A DNA stretch of 64,000 nucleotides from NCBI RefSeq assembly GCF_020782875.1, contig NZ_JAJGBN010000005.1, positions 248,001-312,000 on the forward strand. Direction: 5' to 3'. The position numbers and the translations under genes were made by a program. Below are positions 53,097 through 62,876 of this stretch, in pieces (positions within the stretch are counted from its first letter, which is position 1; every line of letters starts with the position of its first letter). The notes under the pieces are model-generated. The model did no database searches. It was given only the letters and a program-made list of their open reading frames with translations, and was not told where the DNA came from. The DNA comes from Allomuricauda sp. M10 (GTDB taxonomy: Bacteria > Bacteroidota > Bacteroidia > Flavobacteriales > Flavobacteriaceae).

Positions 53097-56000
53097 TATT
53101 TAGTGTAAACAGGGTCAAAATTCATAATAATGTTATTCACTACCGTCAGTGCGGCTATATCGGCATTTTGCTCTTTTATGTCCAGTTTGTGATCCCCAAT
53201 ATCCAAAAGTTGTAGCATTTTGCTCGGCTCTTGTTCAAAACGACTTTTTTCTTTGGTATAAAGTTCCAACAGGGTTTCTAGTTCTTCTTCCTTCGGAAGT
53301 CTGCTGGTCAAAAGTCTAAATGCCCTTATAATCTGATTTTCCACATTTTCATGTTCCGATTCAGCCACCCGGCTTGCCAAGACCTTTGCGGCTTCTATGT
53401 ATTCGGGGCCATTGAGCATTATCAAGGGTTGAAGTGGAGTGGTAGTGGATTGTCGTTTTACCGTGCACATATTTCTATCGGGAACGTCGAAGGTAATCAT
53501 CGACGGAGGAGGTATCGTTCGTCTCCAATAGGTATAAAGACTCCGCCTATAAAGGTCATCGCCGGTACCTCGTACATATTTATTTTCCCCTACAAATGAG
53601 GCTTTTTCTTGCCAAAGGCCTTCCGGCTGATAGGGTTTTACACTGGGTCCCCCAATTTTTTTCACTAACAGGCCACTTGCCGCAAGGATATTGTCCCTAA
53701 TCATTTCGGCAGGCAATCGGTACTTAGGGCCTCTGGCCAAGAGTTCATTGTTGGGGTCTTTGTCCAAGAGTTCCGGACTTGCTTTTGAGGACTGCTGATA
53801 AGTCTTTGACATGACAATCTGTTTGATCATCCGTTTAATGTCCCACCCGGATTCAATAAAATCAATAGCCAACCAATCCAAAAGTTCTGGGTGTGTGGGT
53901 AAGCTTCCCTGACTCCCAAAATCGTTGGAGGTTTCCACAAGGCCACGGCCAAAAAGACTTTGCCATAGGCGGTTCACGACGACCCGTGAGGTTAGGGGGT
54001 TTTCTTTGCTCACCACCCATTCTGCCAACTCCATCCTTGTTTTGGGACGTAAACTGGAAGTTGACATAAGGGCCTCTGGTAGACCTGGACCTACCTGCTC
54101 GCCATGGGAATCATAATTGCCGCGTTCAAGGACATATGTTGTTCGGACACTGTCTTGAATGTCCTTCATCACCATAATCTCAGGTATGCCGGATAACGTA
54201 TCATTTTCTGCCTTCCTAGCTAGGACAAGTTGCCTGCGTTGGGCCTCCATTTCTTTGCTTTTCCTCAGAAGATAGAATTCCCTAAGCTGTGCATTTTGCT
54301 TAAGATTTTCCCTAGTAAGCGCCATTAATTGTTCTTTGTAGCCGTTTTTTTTGGCCAATAGGTTCATTTCAAATTGTGAAAGTTCCACATCGAAAATTTT
54401 GAATTCATCAAGGGCGCCATTGGGGAAACCCTGAGCGTTGAACTGATATCCGAAAACAATGCCATATGTCCCATTTGAATTGTTGAGGTAGGGGATAATG
54501 GATTTATAAAGATTATCTCTTAAAACTTCAAATTCCTGCGGTTTCCCGTCAATGAAAATTCGTATACCTTCAGCCTTGCTTGAACCATCATAGGTTATGC
54601 CAACATGGGCCCATTGCTCAGGAAGAAGGGGATCACAACTTCTAACCCTGATAGCGTTGTTAGGGTATCTGTGAGACATCCGTAACTCGATCCTGTTGTC
54701 TACCAGTTGCATTTCAATACCCCGAAAACCGCCAAACTCACCTGTGGATTTGGTAAAGAAGTTAAAGGTCCCATTGGGTTCAGGTGGTTTTATATGGAAA
54801 GAATAGGAAAAAGGATCATAACGTTCAAAATCTATTTTGCCCGGAAAATTCAACCCACCTCCGCCATCAAACAATACGGCTCTACCTTCTATTCCTTCAA
54901 CAGATTTGAATTCTTTGGGATCCTCAAAAGGATAGTTCTCTATGGGTTCAACTAAAGGGGCATTGAACAAATCCTTAAGATTTACCTTGTCCACCCAATC
55001 CTTAAAGTCCCCAGTAGATGATAGGGCAATGTTTTCCAAATTTTTTCTCGATTCTTCGGTCTGGTTTTTCAGGAACAAAAGGACCTTATCTTTCTCTTCC
55101 GTGGTCAAGAGTACAGATGGGGGCTGAACTTCAGGGAAGTCTCGTTGTCCCTGTCCCATTTCGTCTACACTATTGAAAAAGTAAGAGGCGCTGTAGTAGT
55201 CCTTTTGTGAAATGGGGTCGTACTTGTGGTCGTGGCACCGAGCGCATTCAAAACTCAGACCCAGGAAAGCCTTGCCAAAGGTGTTGGTCCTGTCCAATAC
55301 ATATTCTACCCTATACTCCTCAGCAATAATACCCCCTTCCACATTAATAAGATGATTTCTATTAAAGCCCGTGGCTATCATTTGCTCCAAGGTTGGGTTC
55401 GGATATTTATCGCCTGCCAGTTGCCACTTGATGAATTGATCGTATGGCATGTTATTGTTAAAAGCATTAATGACCCAGTCCCGCCAAGGCCACATCCTTC
55501 TAGGACCATCATCTTGGTAACCGTGGGTATCTGCATATCTGGCCAAATCCAGCCAAGCCGTGGCCATTTTTTCACCATAGGAACCGGAAGCCAAATAGTC
55601 ATCGACCATATCTTCATATGACTTTTGTCCAGAGCTGTATTGGTCCAATTCTTTAAGGGTTGGGGGGAGCCCGGTCAGATCAAAGGATAATCTCCTCAAC
55701 AACGTTTCTTTATTGGCAATCGGACTGAGTTCTAGACCCTCATCCTTCAGTTTTTTCAATACAAAAAGGTCAATTTCGTTGTAAGTTTCCCCAAGGGACA
55801 TGATGTTTGGTGCCGATTGCTTTTTAGGGAGTTGGAATGCCCAATGTTCTTGATATTCGGCTCCCTGGTCAATCCATTTGGTTAAAATTGCCTTTTCCCT
55901 TGAGCTAAGTTCCAAATGCGATTCAATGGGAGGCATCACCTTTTCGGGATCTGTTGACATGATACGCTCAAAAACGATGCTTTTACCTGGTTTTCCGGGT

Positions 56001-56266
56001 ACAATGGCATATCTCCCAGGTGTTTGTTTGAGTTCATTTAGTGCTTCATCACGGATATCCAAACGTAGTCCTGCCTCCTGCTTGGATTTGTCAGGGCCGT
56101 GACATGCGAAGCATTTGTCCGACAAAATGGGACGCACATGAAAATTGTAGTCTATCAAATCGGGGATAGATTGTTCTACTGAAACCAGTTCTTCTGTTTT
56201 ATAATTGTTGCAGGAGACCAAAAGAATCAGGCAAATACTGACATATAATTGCAAAACTACTTTCAT
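53093..56266 (-). CDS. PSD1 / planctomycete cytochrome c (DUF1549, LamG, DUF1553) lipoprotein
   Basis: A 1057-aa exported lipoprotein (SPII signal ending LLVSC). Order: PSCyt1 cytochrome domain with heme motif CFACH (KCFACHGPDKSKQEAGLRLD), DUF1549 (~155-360: LRRLSFDLTGLPPTLKEL, ARYADTHGYQDDG, CARCHDHKYDPI, a second CxxCH), a concanavalin/LamG domain (~455-645), and DUF1553 (~755-1050: SRVVVNRLWQSLFGRGLVETSNDFG, SKTYQQSS, AEMIRDNILAASGLL). Two heme motifs imply redox activity. The family is typical of Planctomycetes and appears in some marine Bacteroidota polysaccharide loci. First gene of a four-gene operon with a LacI-type operator at its promoter. Confidence 0.92.
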   Translation of the reverse strand: MKVVLQLYVSICLILLVSCNNYKTEELVSVEQSIPDLIDYNFHVRPILSDKCFACHGPDKSKQEAGLRLDIRDEALNELKQTPGRYAIVPGKPGKSIVFERIMSTDPEKVMPPIESHLELSSREKAILTKWIDQGAEYQEHWAFQLPKKQSAPNIMSLGETYNEIDLFVLKKLKDEGLELSPIANKETLLRRLSFDLTGLPPTLKELDQYSSGQKSYEDMVDDYLASGSYGEKMATAWLDLARYADTHGYQDDGPRRMWPWRDWVINAFNNNMPYDQFIKWQLAGDKYPNPTLEQMIATGFNRNHLINVEGGIIAEEYRVEYVLDRTNTFGKAFLGLSFECARCHDHKYDPISQKDYYSASYFFNSVDEMGQGQRDFPEVQPPSVLLTTEEKDKVLLFLKNQTEESRKNLENIALSSTGDFKDWVDKVNLKDLFNAPLVEPIENYPFEDPKEFKSVEGIEGRAVLFDGGGGLNFPGKIDFERYDPFSYSFHIKPPEPNGTFNFFTKSTGEFGGFRGIEMQLVDNRIELRMSHRYPNNAIRVRSCDPLLPEQWAHVGITYDGSSKAEGIRIFIDGKPQEFEVLRDNLYKSIIPYLNNSNGTYGIVFGYQFNAQGFPNGALDEFKIFDVELSQFEMNLLAKKNGYKEQLMALTRENLKQNAQLREFYLLRKSKEMEAQRRQLVLARKAENDTLSGIPEIMVMKDIQDSVRTTYVLERGNYDSHGEQVGPGLPEALMSTSSLRPKTRMELAEWVVSKENPLTSRVVVNRLWQSLFGRGLVETSNDFGSQGSLPTHPELLDWLAIDFIESGWDIKRMIKQIVMSKTYQQSSKASPELLDKDPNNELLARGPKYRLPAEMIRDNILAASGLLVKKIGGPSVKPYQPEGLWQEKASFVGENKYVRGTGDDLYRRSLYTYWRRTIPPPSMITFDVPDRNMCTVKRQSTTTPLQPLIMLNGPEYIEAAKVLASRVAESEHENVENQIIRAFRLLTSRLPKEEELETLLELYTKEKSRFEQEPSKMLQLLDIGDHKLDIKEQNADIAALTVVNNIIMNFDPVYTKY

Positions 56267-56286
56267 CCGTCGTTTATTTCATTAAT

Positions 56287-56314
56287 AACTAAATCGGTTT
56301 AGTTGACGAAAATA
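56287..56314 (-). promoter_or_regulatory. LacI-type operator and promoter of the PSD1 operon
   Basis: AACTAAATCGGTTTAGTT (56287-56304), 21 bp before the PSD1 ATG, matches the operators of lacI and susC in this window. On the minus strand it lies 2 bp after TATTTTCG (56307-56314), a -7-like box, so bound repressor would cover the transcription start. Confidence 0.75.
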
Positions 56315-56663
56315 CAATTTATCTTGTTTAAAATCCATAAAACCGCAAGAATTTAGCAAAAAAAGTTATTGATTAAAATTGGGAAATGTGGGAAGAGGCG
56401 GATGTTTTGATTTATATTATTAACTCACATTGTCTGACCAAATATTGCATCGACGATGCAAAGATGGAATCTTAGATTCTTAGTATTGGATATTTTGAGC
56501 CAACATACCCTTTTGTTGCAGGGGTATATAGGTTTCAATCCACGATGGACGGTAGATGGTCAACAGAGGAAGCATAGCCTTTGAACTAAATCAGGGAAGG
56601 ATATGATTATTATGCCCATGTAGATATCTCCTAAGTTGAAAAATGTTAATTTTTAGTAAAATT

Positions 56664-56717
56664 TTTGAGTTTTCATAAAATTATATACTTTTGATCAAAT
56701 ACTAAACCGATTTAGTA
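56664..56717 (+). promoter_or_regulatory. lacI promoter with self-operator
   Basis: TTTG (56664-56667), 18 bp spacing, TACTTTTG (56686-56693): a full Bacteroidota promoter. The palindrome TACTAAACCGATTTAGTA (56700-56717, one mismatched centre pair) starts 6 bp later at the expected transcription start, indicating autorepression. Confidence 0.75.
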
Positions 56718-56835
56718 AAAACCAAATTATCAAATACGTATCCTCTTGAGATAGTTGAACCTGATAGATGCGAGTGGTACGGACTTGAATTATCTTTGGA
56801 GGAATATTGGCTGAAAGGCTACATTACATTTTGTA

Positions 56836-57861
56836 TTGAAAAAAATATATTTAAAAGATATTGCCAAAAACCTTAATGTTTCCAAAACGGCAGTTTCGTT
56901 AGTGCTGAACAATAAGGGGGACGAGAATAAGATAAGCAAGGAAACCCAGGAGAGGATCATTGCATATGCCAAGAAGTATAATTATGTGCCAAATCAACTT
57001 GCACGTGGCCTGAGCAGGGGAAAAAGTGAGACGATAGGGTTGATAATCCCCAATATTTCGGATACATTCTATGCGCAGATAGCAGGTTTTGTTGAGGCAA
57101 GGGCAATGGAGATGGGGTATACGGTGGTGTTCAGTAGTTCGTATGAAAAACCGGAAAAGGAATCTAAATTAATACAATCCATGTTGAACAGACAGGTAGA
57201 TGGTTTGATCATTTCCTCCACTCAAAAAAATGAGGAGGATATCCTGAGATTACAGGAAAGTGATTTTCCTTTTGTTCTGATCGATAGGCATTACCCTAAT
57301 TTGGATACCAACTATGTCATAGTCGATAACTTTGGTGGAATATATCATGCAACCAAACACTTGTTGGGTCTGGGAAGGAAAAAAATAGGTTTTGTTACTA
57401 TAAAATCCGAGTTGGATGCCATGCAACAGCGATTGTTAGGATATATAAAGGCCTTGGACGATCATGGGGTGGAACAGGATAATCGATTTGTATCTGAACT
57501 GGATCAAAAAACCTACGTCTCCGATATGGCGGAAATGATAAAGGCCGTGACAACCCCAGAGAAAAGAGTGGACGCCCTTTTGTTCTCAACACACTATTTG
57601 GCAAGAGAGGGGCTGAGGGCACTCAATGATATGGATATACGGATACCGGATGAGGTTGCCATAGCCAGTTTTTCTGAAATGTCAGCATTTGATTTGGTAA
57701 ATCCACCCATAACAGCTGTTATACAACCCGTGCAAAAGATTGGGGATCTCGCCGTGGATATATTGGTTGATGAAATGAAAGGCGATAATATGATTAAAAC
57801 TAAGGATAAAAGAATAGTACTTGACACGAATTTTAAAATACGGAAGTCCTGTGGAGCATGA
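56836..57861 (+). CDS. LacI family transcriptional regulator
   Basis: A 341-aa repressor. It begins at a TTG codon: the DNA-binding helix-turn-helix (KKIYLKDIAKNLNVSKTAVSLVLNNKG) starts directly after it, so no other start is possible. The hinge helix NQLARGLSRGKS precedes the periplasmic-binding-protein-like effector domain (ETIGLIIPNISDTFYAQIAGFVE, RQVDGLIISSTQKNEE, DRHYPNLDTNYVIVDNFGG). The effector is presumably a sugar released from the SusCD substrate. Three matching palindromes at its own promoter, susC and the PSD1 operon define its likely targets. Confidence 0.93.
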   Translation: MKKIYLKDIAKNLNVSKTAVSLVLNNKGDENKISKETQERIIAYAKKYNYVPNQLARGLSRGKSETIGLIIPNISDTFYAQIAGFVEARAMEMGYTVVFSSSYEKPEKESKLIQSMLNRQVDGLIISSTQKNEEDILRLQESDFPFVLIDRHYPNLDTNYVIVDNFGGIYHATKHLLGLGRKKIGFVTIKSELDAMQQRLLGYIKALDDHGVEQDNRFVSELDQKTYVSDMAEMIKAVTTPEKRVDALLFSTHYLAREGLRALNDMDIRIPDEVAIASFSEMSAFDLVNPPITAVIQPVQKIGDLAVDILVDEMKGDNMIKTKDKRIVLDTNFKIRKSCGA

Positions 57862-57879
57862 TCCTAAAAATTTGAACAA

Positions 57880-57909
57880 TAACTAAACCGGTTTAGTTAT
57901 GTAGTTTTG
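57880..57909 (+). promoter_or_regulatory. LacI operator and -7 box of the susC promoter
   Basis: TAACTAAACCGGTTTAGTTA (57880-57899) is a perfect 20-bp palindrome, followed after 2 bp by TAGTTTTG (57902-57909), a consensus -7 box. Here the operator sits upstream of the -7 box and covers the -33 region, unlike the two sites placed at start points. Confidence 0.8.
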
Positions 57910-58070
57910 ATTTTATGCATCGTGTCAACGGAAACGTAGTCATTTAACATGTTAAACAATAGGGGATGAAAATAAACTAAGAACCAAAAGTACAATTGGG
58001 TCAAAACCAATCCATTGTCCAGATTGTAGCCAAGCAAAATTAAATTTTAACAAACAAACAAATAGAAATT

Positions 58071-61000
58071 ATGCTAAATCAATTCGTATCCTTTAAAAAG
58101 GGAACTTGTATTTTCCTTGCATACCTTTCCATAGGGTTTTTGCAGGGGATTTGGGCAGCAGTGCCCAAATCGTTCCTAGGTCCTTTGGACTTTAATAATG
58201 CTTTAAGTTTAGAAAAAGAACACGGCCGCGAAGGTCAACAGGACATCACCATAAGAGGTACTGTTACCGATAGTGGTGGAAACCCCTTGCCTGGCGCAAG
58301 TGTAGTGGAAAAAGGAACTTCCAATGGAGTTCAAACGGATTTTGACGGAAATTTTTCCATTAAGGTAAATTCTGGTGCTGTTTTGGTGGTTTCGTATTTG
58401 GGTTATGTGCCCCAAGAACTTCCCATTGATGGACAGACCAATGTTACCATTGCACTTCAGGAGGATGTTGCCAGTTTGGATGAGGTAGTCATTGTTGGAT
58501 ATGGATCCGTAAAGCGTTCCGACCTGACCAGTGCCATCAGTACAGTATCCGAAAGCGAGCTCGAGGAGCGTGTGACCACAAACCCACTTCAATCCCTTCA
58601 GGCCAAGGTACCTGGATTGAACATTTATAATAATAATGGGAACCCTGGAGGAGATCTGAGTTTTAACATCAGGGGTTTTTCTTCAATAAATGGGTCAAAT
58701 ACCCCTTTGATTCTTGTAGATGGCGTTATCACAAACAATATTAACGGTTACCATCCTTCGGACTTTGCTTCCGTATCGGTGCTCAAGGATGCTTCGGCCA
58801 CTGCTATTTATGGTGCTAGGGGAACCAATGGGGTTATTCTTTTTACCACAAAGAAAGGAAAAGAAGGTGGGTTCAATGTTACCTATGATGGTAATTTAAG
58901 CATTGGTGTTGCTGCAAGGGAAATAGAAATGTTGGATGCCGAGGGCTATATGGAGCTCTTCAAAAGAATGTGGGAATACGATCCGGCAAGAGGCTCATAT
59001 GACGAGGTCATAAGACCAAGGCTACATGATGACTATCCTCTTTTGTTTGATGAGAACAACAACCCGATCTATAATACCAATTGGCAAGATGAAGCATTAA
59101 GGACAGCATATTCAACGCACCATCACTTGTCCATAACCAGTGGTACCGATAAATCCCGTACTGGAATTTTCTTGGGACTCAACGATGAACAAGGACTGTT
59201 TCAATCAGATTACCAGAAGAAAGCGACATACAGGGTAAACGTGGAATATGACCTGAATGATTGGCTAACGGTGGGCGGAGAACTCAATGGTTGGTCTGTA
59301 AAGCAACAGATAAGGAGTAATTTAGGTATAGGCGGGCTTAACTTGTCCCGTACCTTGATTGAGACCCCTCCTATTTTACCTGTTCAGTTCCCTGATGGCA
59401 GTTTTGCCACTTTCCGGGACTGGGGCTATAATACCAGTGGAGAACCTGATATTTATTATTTTGAGGGCAATAACCCTGTGGCTCTATCCAATAATTCCCT
59501 GGGAGAGTCCCCTGTAAGGGAATCCAATTTACGTTTTAGCGGTTTTGCCCAGTTCAAGCTTTATGAGGGGTTGGAGTTTAAATCCGTTTATACCAATGAA
59601 ACCCTGAATAACCTAAGCTATGCTTGGAATACCTATAAGAACATTTCTGGCAATGGTTTGGGGAGTGCTAACGGAAGTACCTTTAGAACTACTATATGGA
59701 CTTCGGACAACTACTTTACATACGATAAATATTTCAACGAGAAACATCATTTCAATGCAATGCTGGGTGCGCAATGGTCCTCTTCCGATACCCATAACCT
59801 GGGGGCCAATTCTTCAGGGTATACGACCGAGTTTTTTAAATATTACAATTTGGGAGTAGGTTCCCAACCACCAACGGTCAGTTCAGGATACAGTGCATTT
59901 TCGTTGAACTCCTTTTTCGGAAGGTTGAATTATGTATATGATGAGAAATATTTGTTCACCTTCAGTTCTCGATATGACGGTTCTTCCGTTTTCGGTGCGG
60001 ATAACAAATATTCCTTTTTCCCTTCCGGAGCCTTGGGATGGGTGGTGTCAAAGGAAAACTTCATTGCCGAAAATGAATCCCTTTCAAAATTGGTATCCTT
60101 TCTTAAGCTTAGGGGAAGCTATGGTATAACAGGTAATTCCCCGGTTCCGTATTCTTCCTTGGGGACCATCGGGAACTATACCATAAACCTGAACAATCAG
60201 ATTGTTAAGGGATCAGGTATTGGTGGGGCACCGAACCCTGACTTGAAATGGGAGCGAACGGCTCAATTCAATATCGGGACCGATATCCGCATGTTCAATG
60301 ACCGTTTGTCACTTACAGCAGATTGGTACAACAAGAAAACCACAGATCTTTTGTTCAACGTGCCGGTTTCTACGGTTTCAGGCTATTCCACGGTTACCTC
60401 TAATATTGGAAGTGTCCAGAATAGGGGTATAGAACTGGCCTTGTCCGGAGATATAGTTAGAAACGCCGACTTTAACTGGAACATTGGAGCGGTATTTTCA
60501 AAGAACAGGAACAAGGTTCTTAAACTTGGGGCAACCGATGCAGATGTAATATCCTCCGGCTTTTTGGGCAATGCCACAATATTGAGGGTAGGTAAACCAA
60601 TGGGATCTTTTATAGGCGTTGAACGATTGGGTACTTGGGGTACCGATGAGGTTGAGGAAGCGGCCAGATATGGAAAAAGACCAGGTGACATCAAAAGGAA
60701 CGATGTCAATAATGACGGTCAGTTCGATGAAGCCGATATGAAATTCTTGGGAAGTCCCTTTGGTGACTATGATATGACGGTTTCTACTTCTGTTCGCTAT
60801 AAGAACTGGGATATGAACATGGATATCCAGATCAGACAGGGAAACAAGATACAAAATGTGGCCGCACTTACCGTTGAGGACCGTACCTGGTATGCTTCGG
60901 GTTATGCAACGGTATTGAAGGATGCTTGGACACCTGATAATCAGGATACCATGGTTCCGGCTTTGCGTATGGGATCTGATCCTTGGAACACCGATTTTGG

Positions 61001-61277
61001 CAGTTTTGCAGATAGCCATTGGTTGGAAGATGGTTCTTTTGTCAGGGGAAGAAGTTTCAACTTAGGATATAGACTGCCCAATGATGCGGTGGACAAATTT
61101 GGGATGAAAGCCGTACGATTGTACTTCAATATGGACAATTTCTTCTTGATTGCCCATAACAGGGATTTTGACCCGGAAGCTTCTTCCTTCGGTGGGGGAT
61201 ATGCACAGCAAGGACAGACCTTTTATGGCACCCCCCGTCCAAGGACCTATACGTTTGGTATTAACCTTAACTTTTAA
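58071..61277 (+). CDS. SusC/RagA family TonB-linked outer membrane transporter
   Basis: A 1068-aa outer membrane transporter. A long signal peptide (~1-30, hydrophobic TCIFLAYLSIGFLQGIWA) precedes a carboxypeptidase-D-like regulatory domain (~60-145: ITIRGTVTDSGGNPLPGASVV, GNFSIKVNSGAVLVVSYLGY), the TonB-box region DEVVIVGYG, the plug (~155-275: PLQSLQAKVPGLNIYN, VDGVITNNINGYHPSDFASVSVLKDASATAIYGARGTNG) and a 22-strand barrel ending in TYTFGINLNF. It imports glycans with its SusD partner encoded 10 bp downstream, using TonB energy. Controlled by the LacI operator at its promoter. Confidence 0.96.
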   Translation: MLNQFVSFKKGTCIFLAYLSIGFLQGIWAAVPKSFLGPLDFNNALSLEKEHGREGQQDITIRGTVTDSGGNPLPGASVVEKGTSNGVQTDFDGNFSIKVNSGAVLVVSYLGYVPQELPIDGQTNVTIALQEDVASLDEVVIVGYGSVKRSDLTSAISTVSESELEERVTTNPLQSLQAKVPGLNIYNNNGNPGGDLSFNIRGFSSINGSNTPLILVDGVITNNINGYHPSDFASVSVLKDASATAIYGARGTNGVILFTTKKGKEGGFNVTYDGNLSIGVAAREIEMLDAEGYMELFKRMWEYDPARGSYDEVIRPRLHDDYPLLFDENNNPIYNTNWQDEALRTAYSTHHHLSITSGTDKSRTGIFLGLNDEQGLFQSDYQKKATYRVNVEYDLNDWLTVGGELNGWSVKQQIRSNLGIGGLNLSRTLIETPPILPVQFPDGSFATFRDWGYNTSGEPDIYYFEGNNPVALSNNSLGESPVRESNLRFSGFAQFKLYEGLEFKSVYTNETLNNLSYAWNTYKNISGNGLGSANGSTFRTTIWTSDNYFTYDKYFNEKHHFNAMLGAQWSSSDTHNLGANSSGYTTEFFKYYNLGVGSQPPTVSSGYSAFSLNSFFGRLNYVYDEKYLFTFSSRYDGSSVFGADNKYSFFPSGALGWVVSKENFIAENESLSKLVSFLKLRGSYGITGNSPVPYSSLGTIGNYTINLNNQIVKGSGIGGAPNPDLKWERTAQFNIGTDIRMFNDRLSLTADWYNKKTTDLLFNVPVSTVSGYSTVTSNIGSVQNRGIELALSGDIVRNADFNWNIGAVFSKNRNKVLKLGATDADVISSGFLGNATILRVGKPMGSFIGVERLGTWGTDEVEEAARYGKRPGDIKRNDVNNDGQFDEADMKFLGSPFGDYDMTVSTSVRYKNWDMNMDIQIRQGNKIQNVAALTVEDRTWYASGYATVLKDAWTPDNQDTMVPALRMGSDPWNTDFGSFADSHWLEDGSFVRGRSFNLGYRLPNDAVDKFGMKAVRLYFNMDNFFLIAHNRDFDPEASSFGGGYAQQGQTFYGTPRPRTYTFGINLNF

Positions 61278-61287
61278 AAGATTGAAA

Positions 61288-62781
61288 ATGAAAAAGTATG
61301 TAATTATTATATGTGTGGTTTTGGGCCTGGCTTCCTGTGAGGATTTTTTGGAAGAGGATGCAAGGAACATGCAGACCAATGAGAATTTCTATCAGACGGA
61401 GGAGGATATTGAATCTTCCGTGAATTCGGTGTATTCCTTTCTTTATGCACCATATGCCCGCTATGGTTTTGATGATTTTCCAAGTGCAATGTTGGAAATG
61501 GTCACAGGCCAGTGGAACAATGTGTCCCAATATCCTGAAACCGGGTTTTACTATAATTTAACCAATACTTCGGGTAGTTCCTATGTGAAAATATTTTGGG
61601 AAAGTTGTTACAAGGGTATTGAATCCGCCAATTTGGTGATAGACAATATAGAGGGCGTTGATTTTCTGGATAATGGCGAGAAAAATAGCCTACTTGCAGA
61701 AGCGCGCTTTCTAAGGGCGTACTATTATTATCTATTGGTGAATATTTTTGGGGATGTTCCCCTAAAGTTGACCTCAACGGTTTCACCGATCAATGATGGG
61801 TTGTTGCCCAAGACTTCGATTGCAGACATTTATGATCAGGCCATTGTGCCCGATTTGATCTTTGCCGAGGCAAACCTAAAATTTGCTACTCCCGTAGCAA
61901 ATGGCCGGGCTTCTGTTGGAGCTGCAAAGACCCTTTTGGCGAAGGTATACCTTAGCATGGCCGGACACCCATTGAATCGGGACAATACCATGGAGTTGGC
62001 AAGGGCAAAATCCTTGGAGGTTTTGGACAGCGGTGATTTTTCCTTGTTCCAAAGTGATGGTAGCCTGACTTGGTTTGACAAGTTGAACAATGCGGATTAT
62101 GACAATCTTGAAGAACATATCTGGGATTTAAACTATAACCAACCGGATTATCCAAATGGATTCAATATCTATTTCCTTCCCCAAGGGGTTGTGTTCACGG
62201 AAACCGCATTTTTTCAATTTGGCGGATATTATCCTGACGAATCCTTCCTGGACAGTTATGCCAGTGAAGATTTAAGGGGAAGAAACAATATGGGCTTTTT
62301 CTATAATTCCTTTACCACAGGAGGGGAGACCTATGACTTTCCTTGGGCCGTTTACAAGTTTTTTGATAAGGGAATATTGCAAACAGCCCCAAATAATGGC
62401 AAAAATTTCCCATTGTTAAGATATGCCGATGTGCTACTCACCTATGCCGAGGCACAGAACGAAGTAGATGGAAATCCCAATGCAACATCCTATCAGGCGG
62501 TGAACGATATCAGGGAAAGGGCCGGTTTGGCAACAGTCTCGGGCCTAACGCAGTCAGAGTTCAGAAAAGAGGTATGGAAACAAAGGTATTGGGAACTTTG
62601 TGCAGAGAACAAGACCTATTTTGATATTGTAAGGACACAAATGGTCTTTGATACACAACTAGGAGATTTTGTCCCCCTTGCCGGATTTGAATTGCCCAGT
62701 GGAGCGGTGGTTCCTGGAGATTATTTGCCATTTCCAATACCATTGTCCGAGGTCCAGATCAATCCTTTACTGGCAGATTAA
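61288..62781 (+). CDS. SusD/RagB family glycan-binding lipoprotein
   Basis: A 497-aa surface lipoprotein that caps the SusC barrel. The start is at MKKYVIIICVVLGLASCEDF, since this gives a proper lipoprotein signal with lipobox LASC. The open frame runs further upstream into susC but is not used. SusD features: EARFLRAYYYYLLVNIFGDVPL, KTLLAKVYLSMAG, LRYADVLLTYAEAQNEVDG, RKEVWKQRYWELCAENKTYFDIVR and the FPIPLSEVQINPLL ending. It binds the target glycan at the cell surface and delivers it to SusC. Confidence 0.96.
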   Translation: MKKYVIIICVVLGLASCEDFLEEDARNMQTNENFYQTEEDIESSVNSVYSFLYAPYARYGFDDFPSAMLEMVTGQWNNVSQYPETGFYYNLTNTSGSSYVKIFWESCYKGIESANLVIDNIEGVDFLDNGEKNSLLAEARFLRAYYYYLLVNIFGDVPLKLTSTVSPINDGLLPKTSIADIYDQAIVPDLIFAEANLKFATPVANGRASVGAAKTLLAKVYLSMAGHPLNRDNTMELARAKSLEVLDSGDFSLFQSDGSLTWFDKLNNADYDNLEEHIWDLNYNQPDYPNGFNIYFLPQGVVFTETAFFQFGGYYPDESFLDSYASEDLRGRNNMGFFYNSFTTGGETYDFPWAVYKFFDKGILQTAPNNGKNFPLLRYADVLLTYAEAQNEVDGNPNATSYQAVNDIRERAGLATVSGLTQSEFRKEVWKQRYWELCAENKTYFDIVRTQMVFDTQLGDFVPLAGFELPSGAVVPGDYLPFPIPLSEVQINPLLAD

Positions 62782-62796
62782 GGCCTATGTATAGAA

Positions 62797-62827
62797 AATT
62801 CAGCCTTGAAACTTTCAAGGCTGAATT
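62797..62827 (+). terminator. hairpin after susD
   Basis: 13-bp perfect stem AATTCAGCCTTGA / TCAAGGCTGAATT with a 5-nt loop but only a weak T-run. It may be a partial terminator or a stabiliser setting SusCD above downstream enzyme expression. Confidence 0.65.
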
Positions 62828-62876
62828 CTTCCAAAGGGAAAATCAAGTAACTTAATTGAAAGAAAAACAGAACCCT

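Noticed and set aside
55157..55169. CATTTCGTCTACA, a match to the LytTR half-site
   Set aside because: It lies inside the PSD1 coding sequence and has no partner 21 bp to either side, so it is most likely chance.
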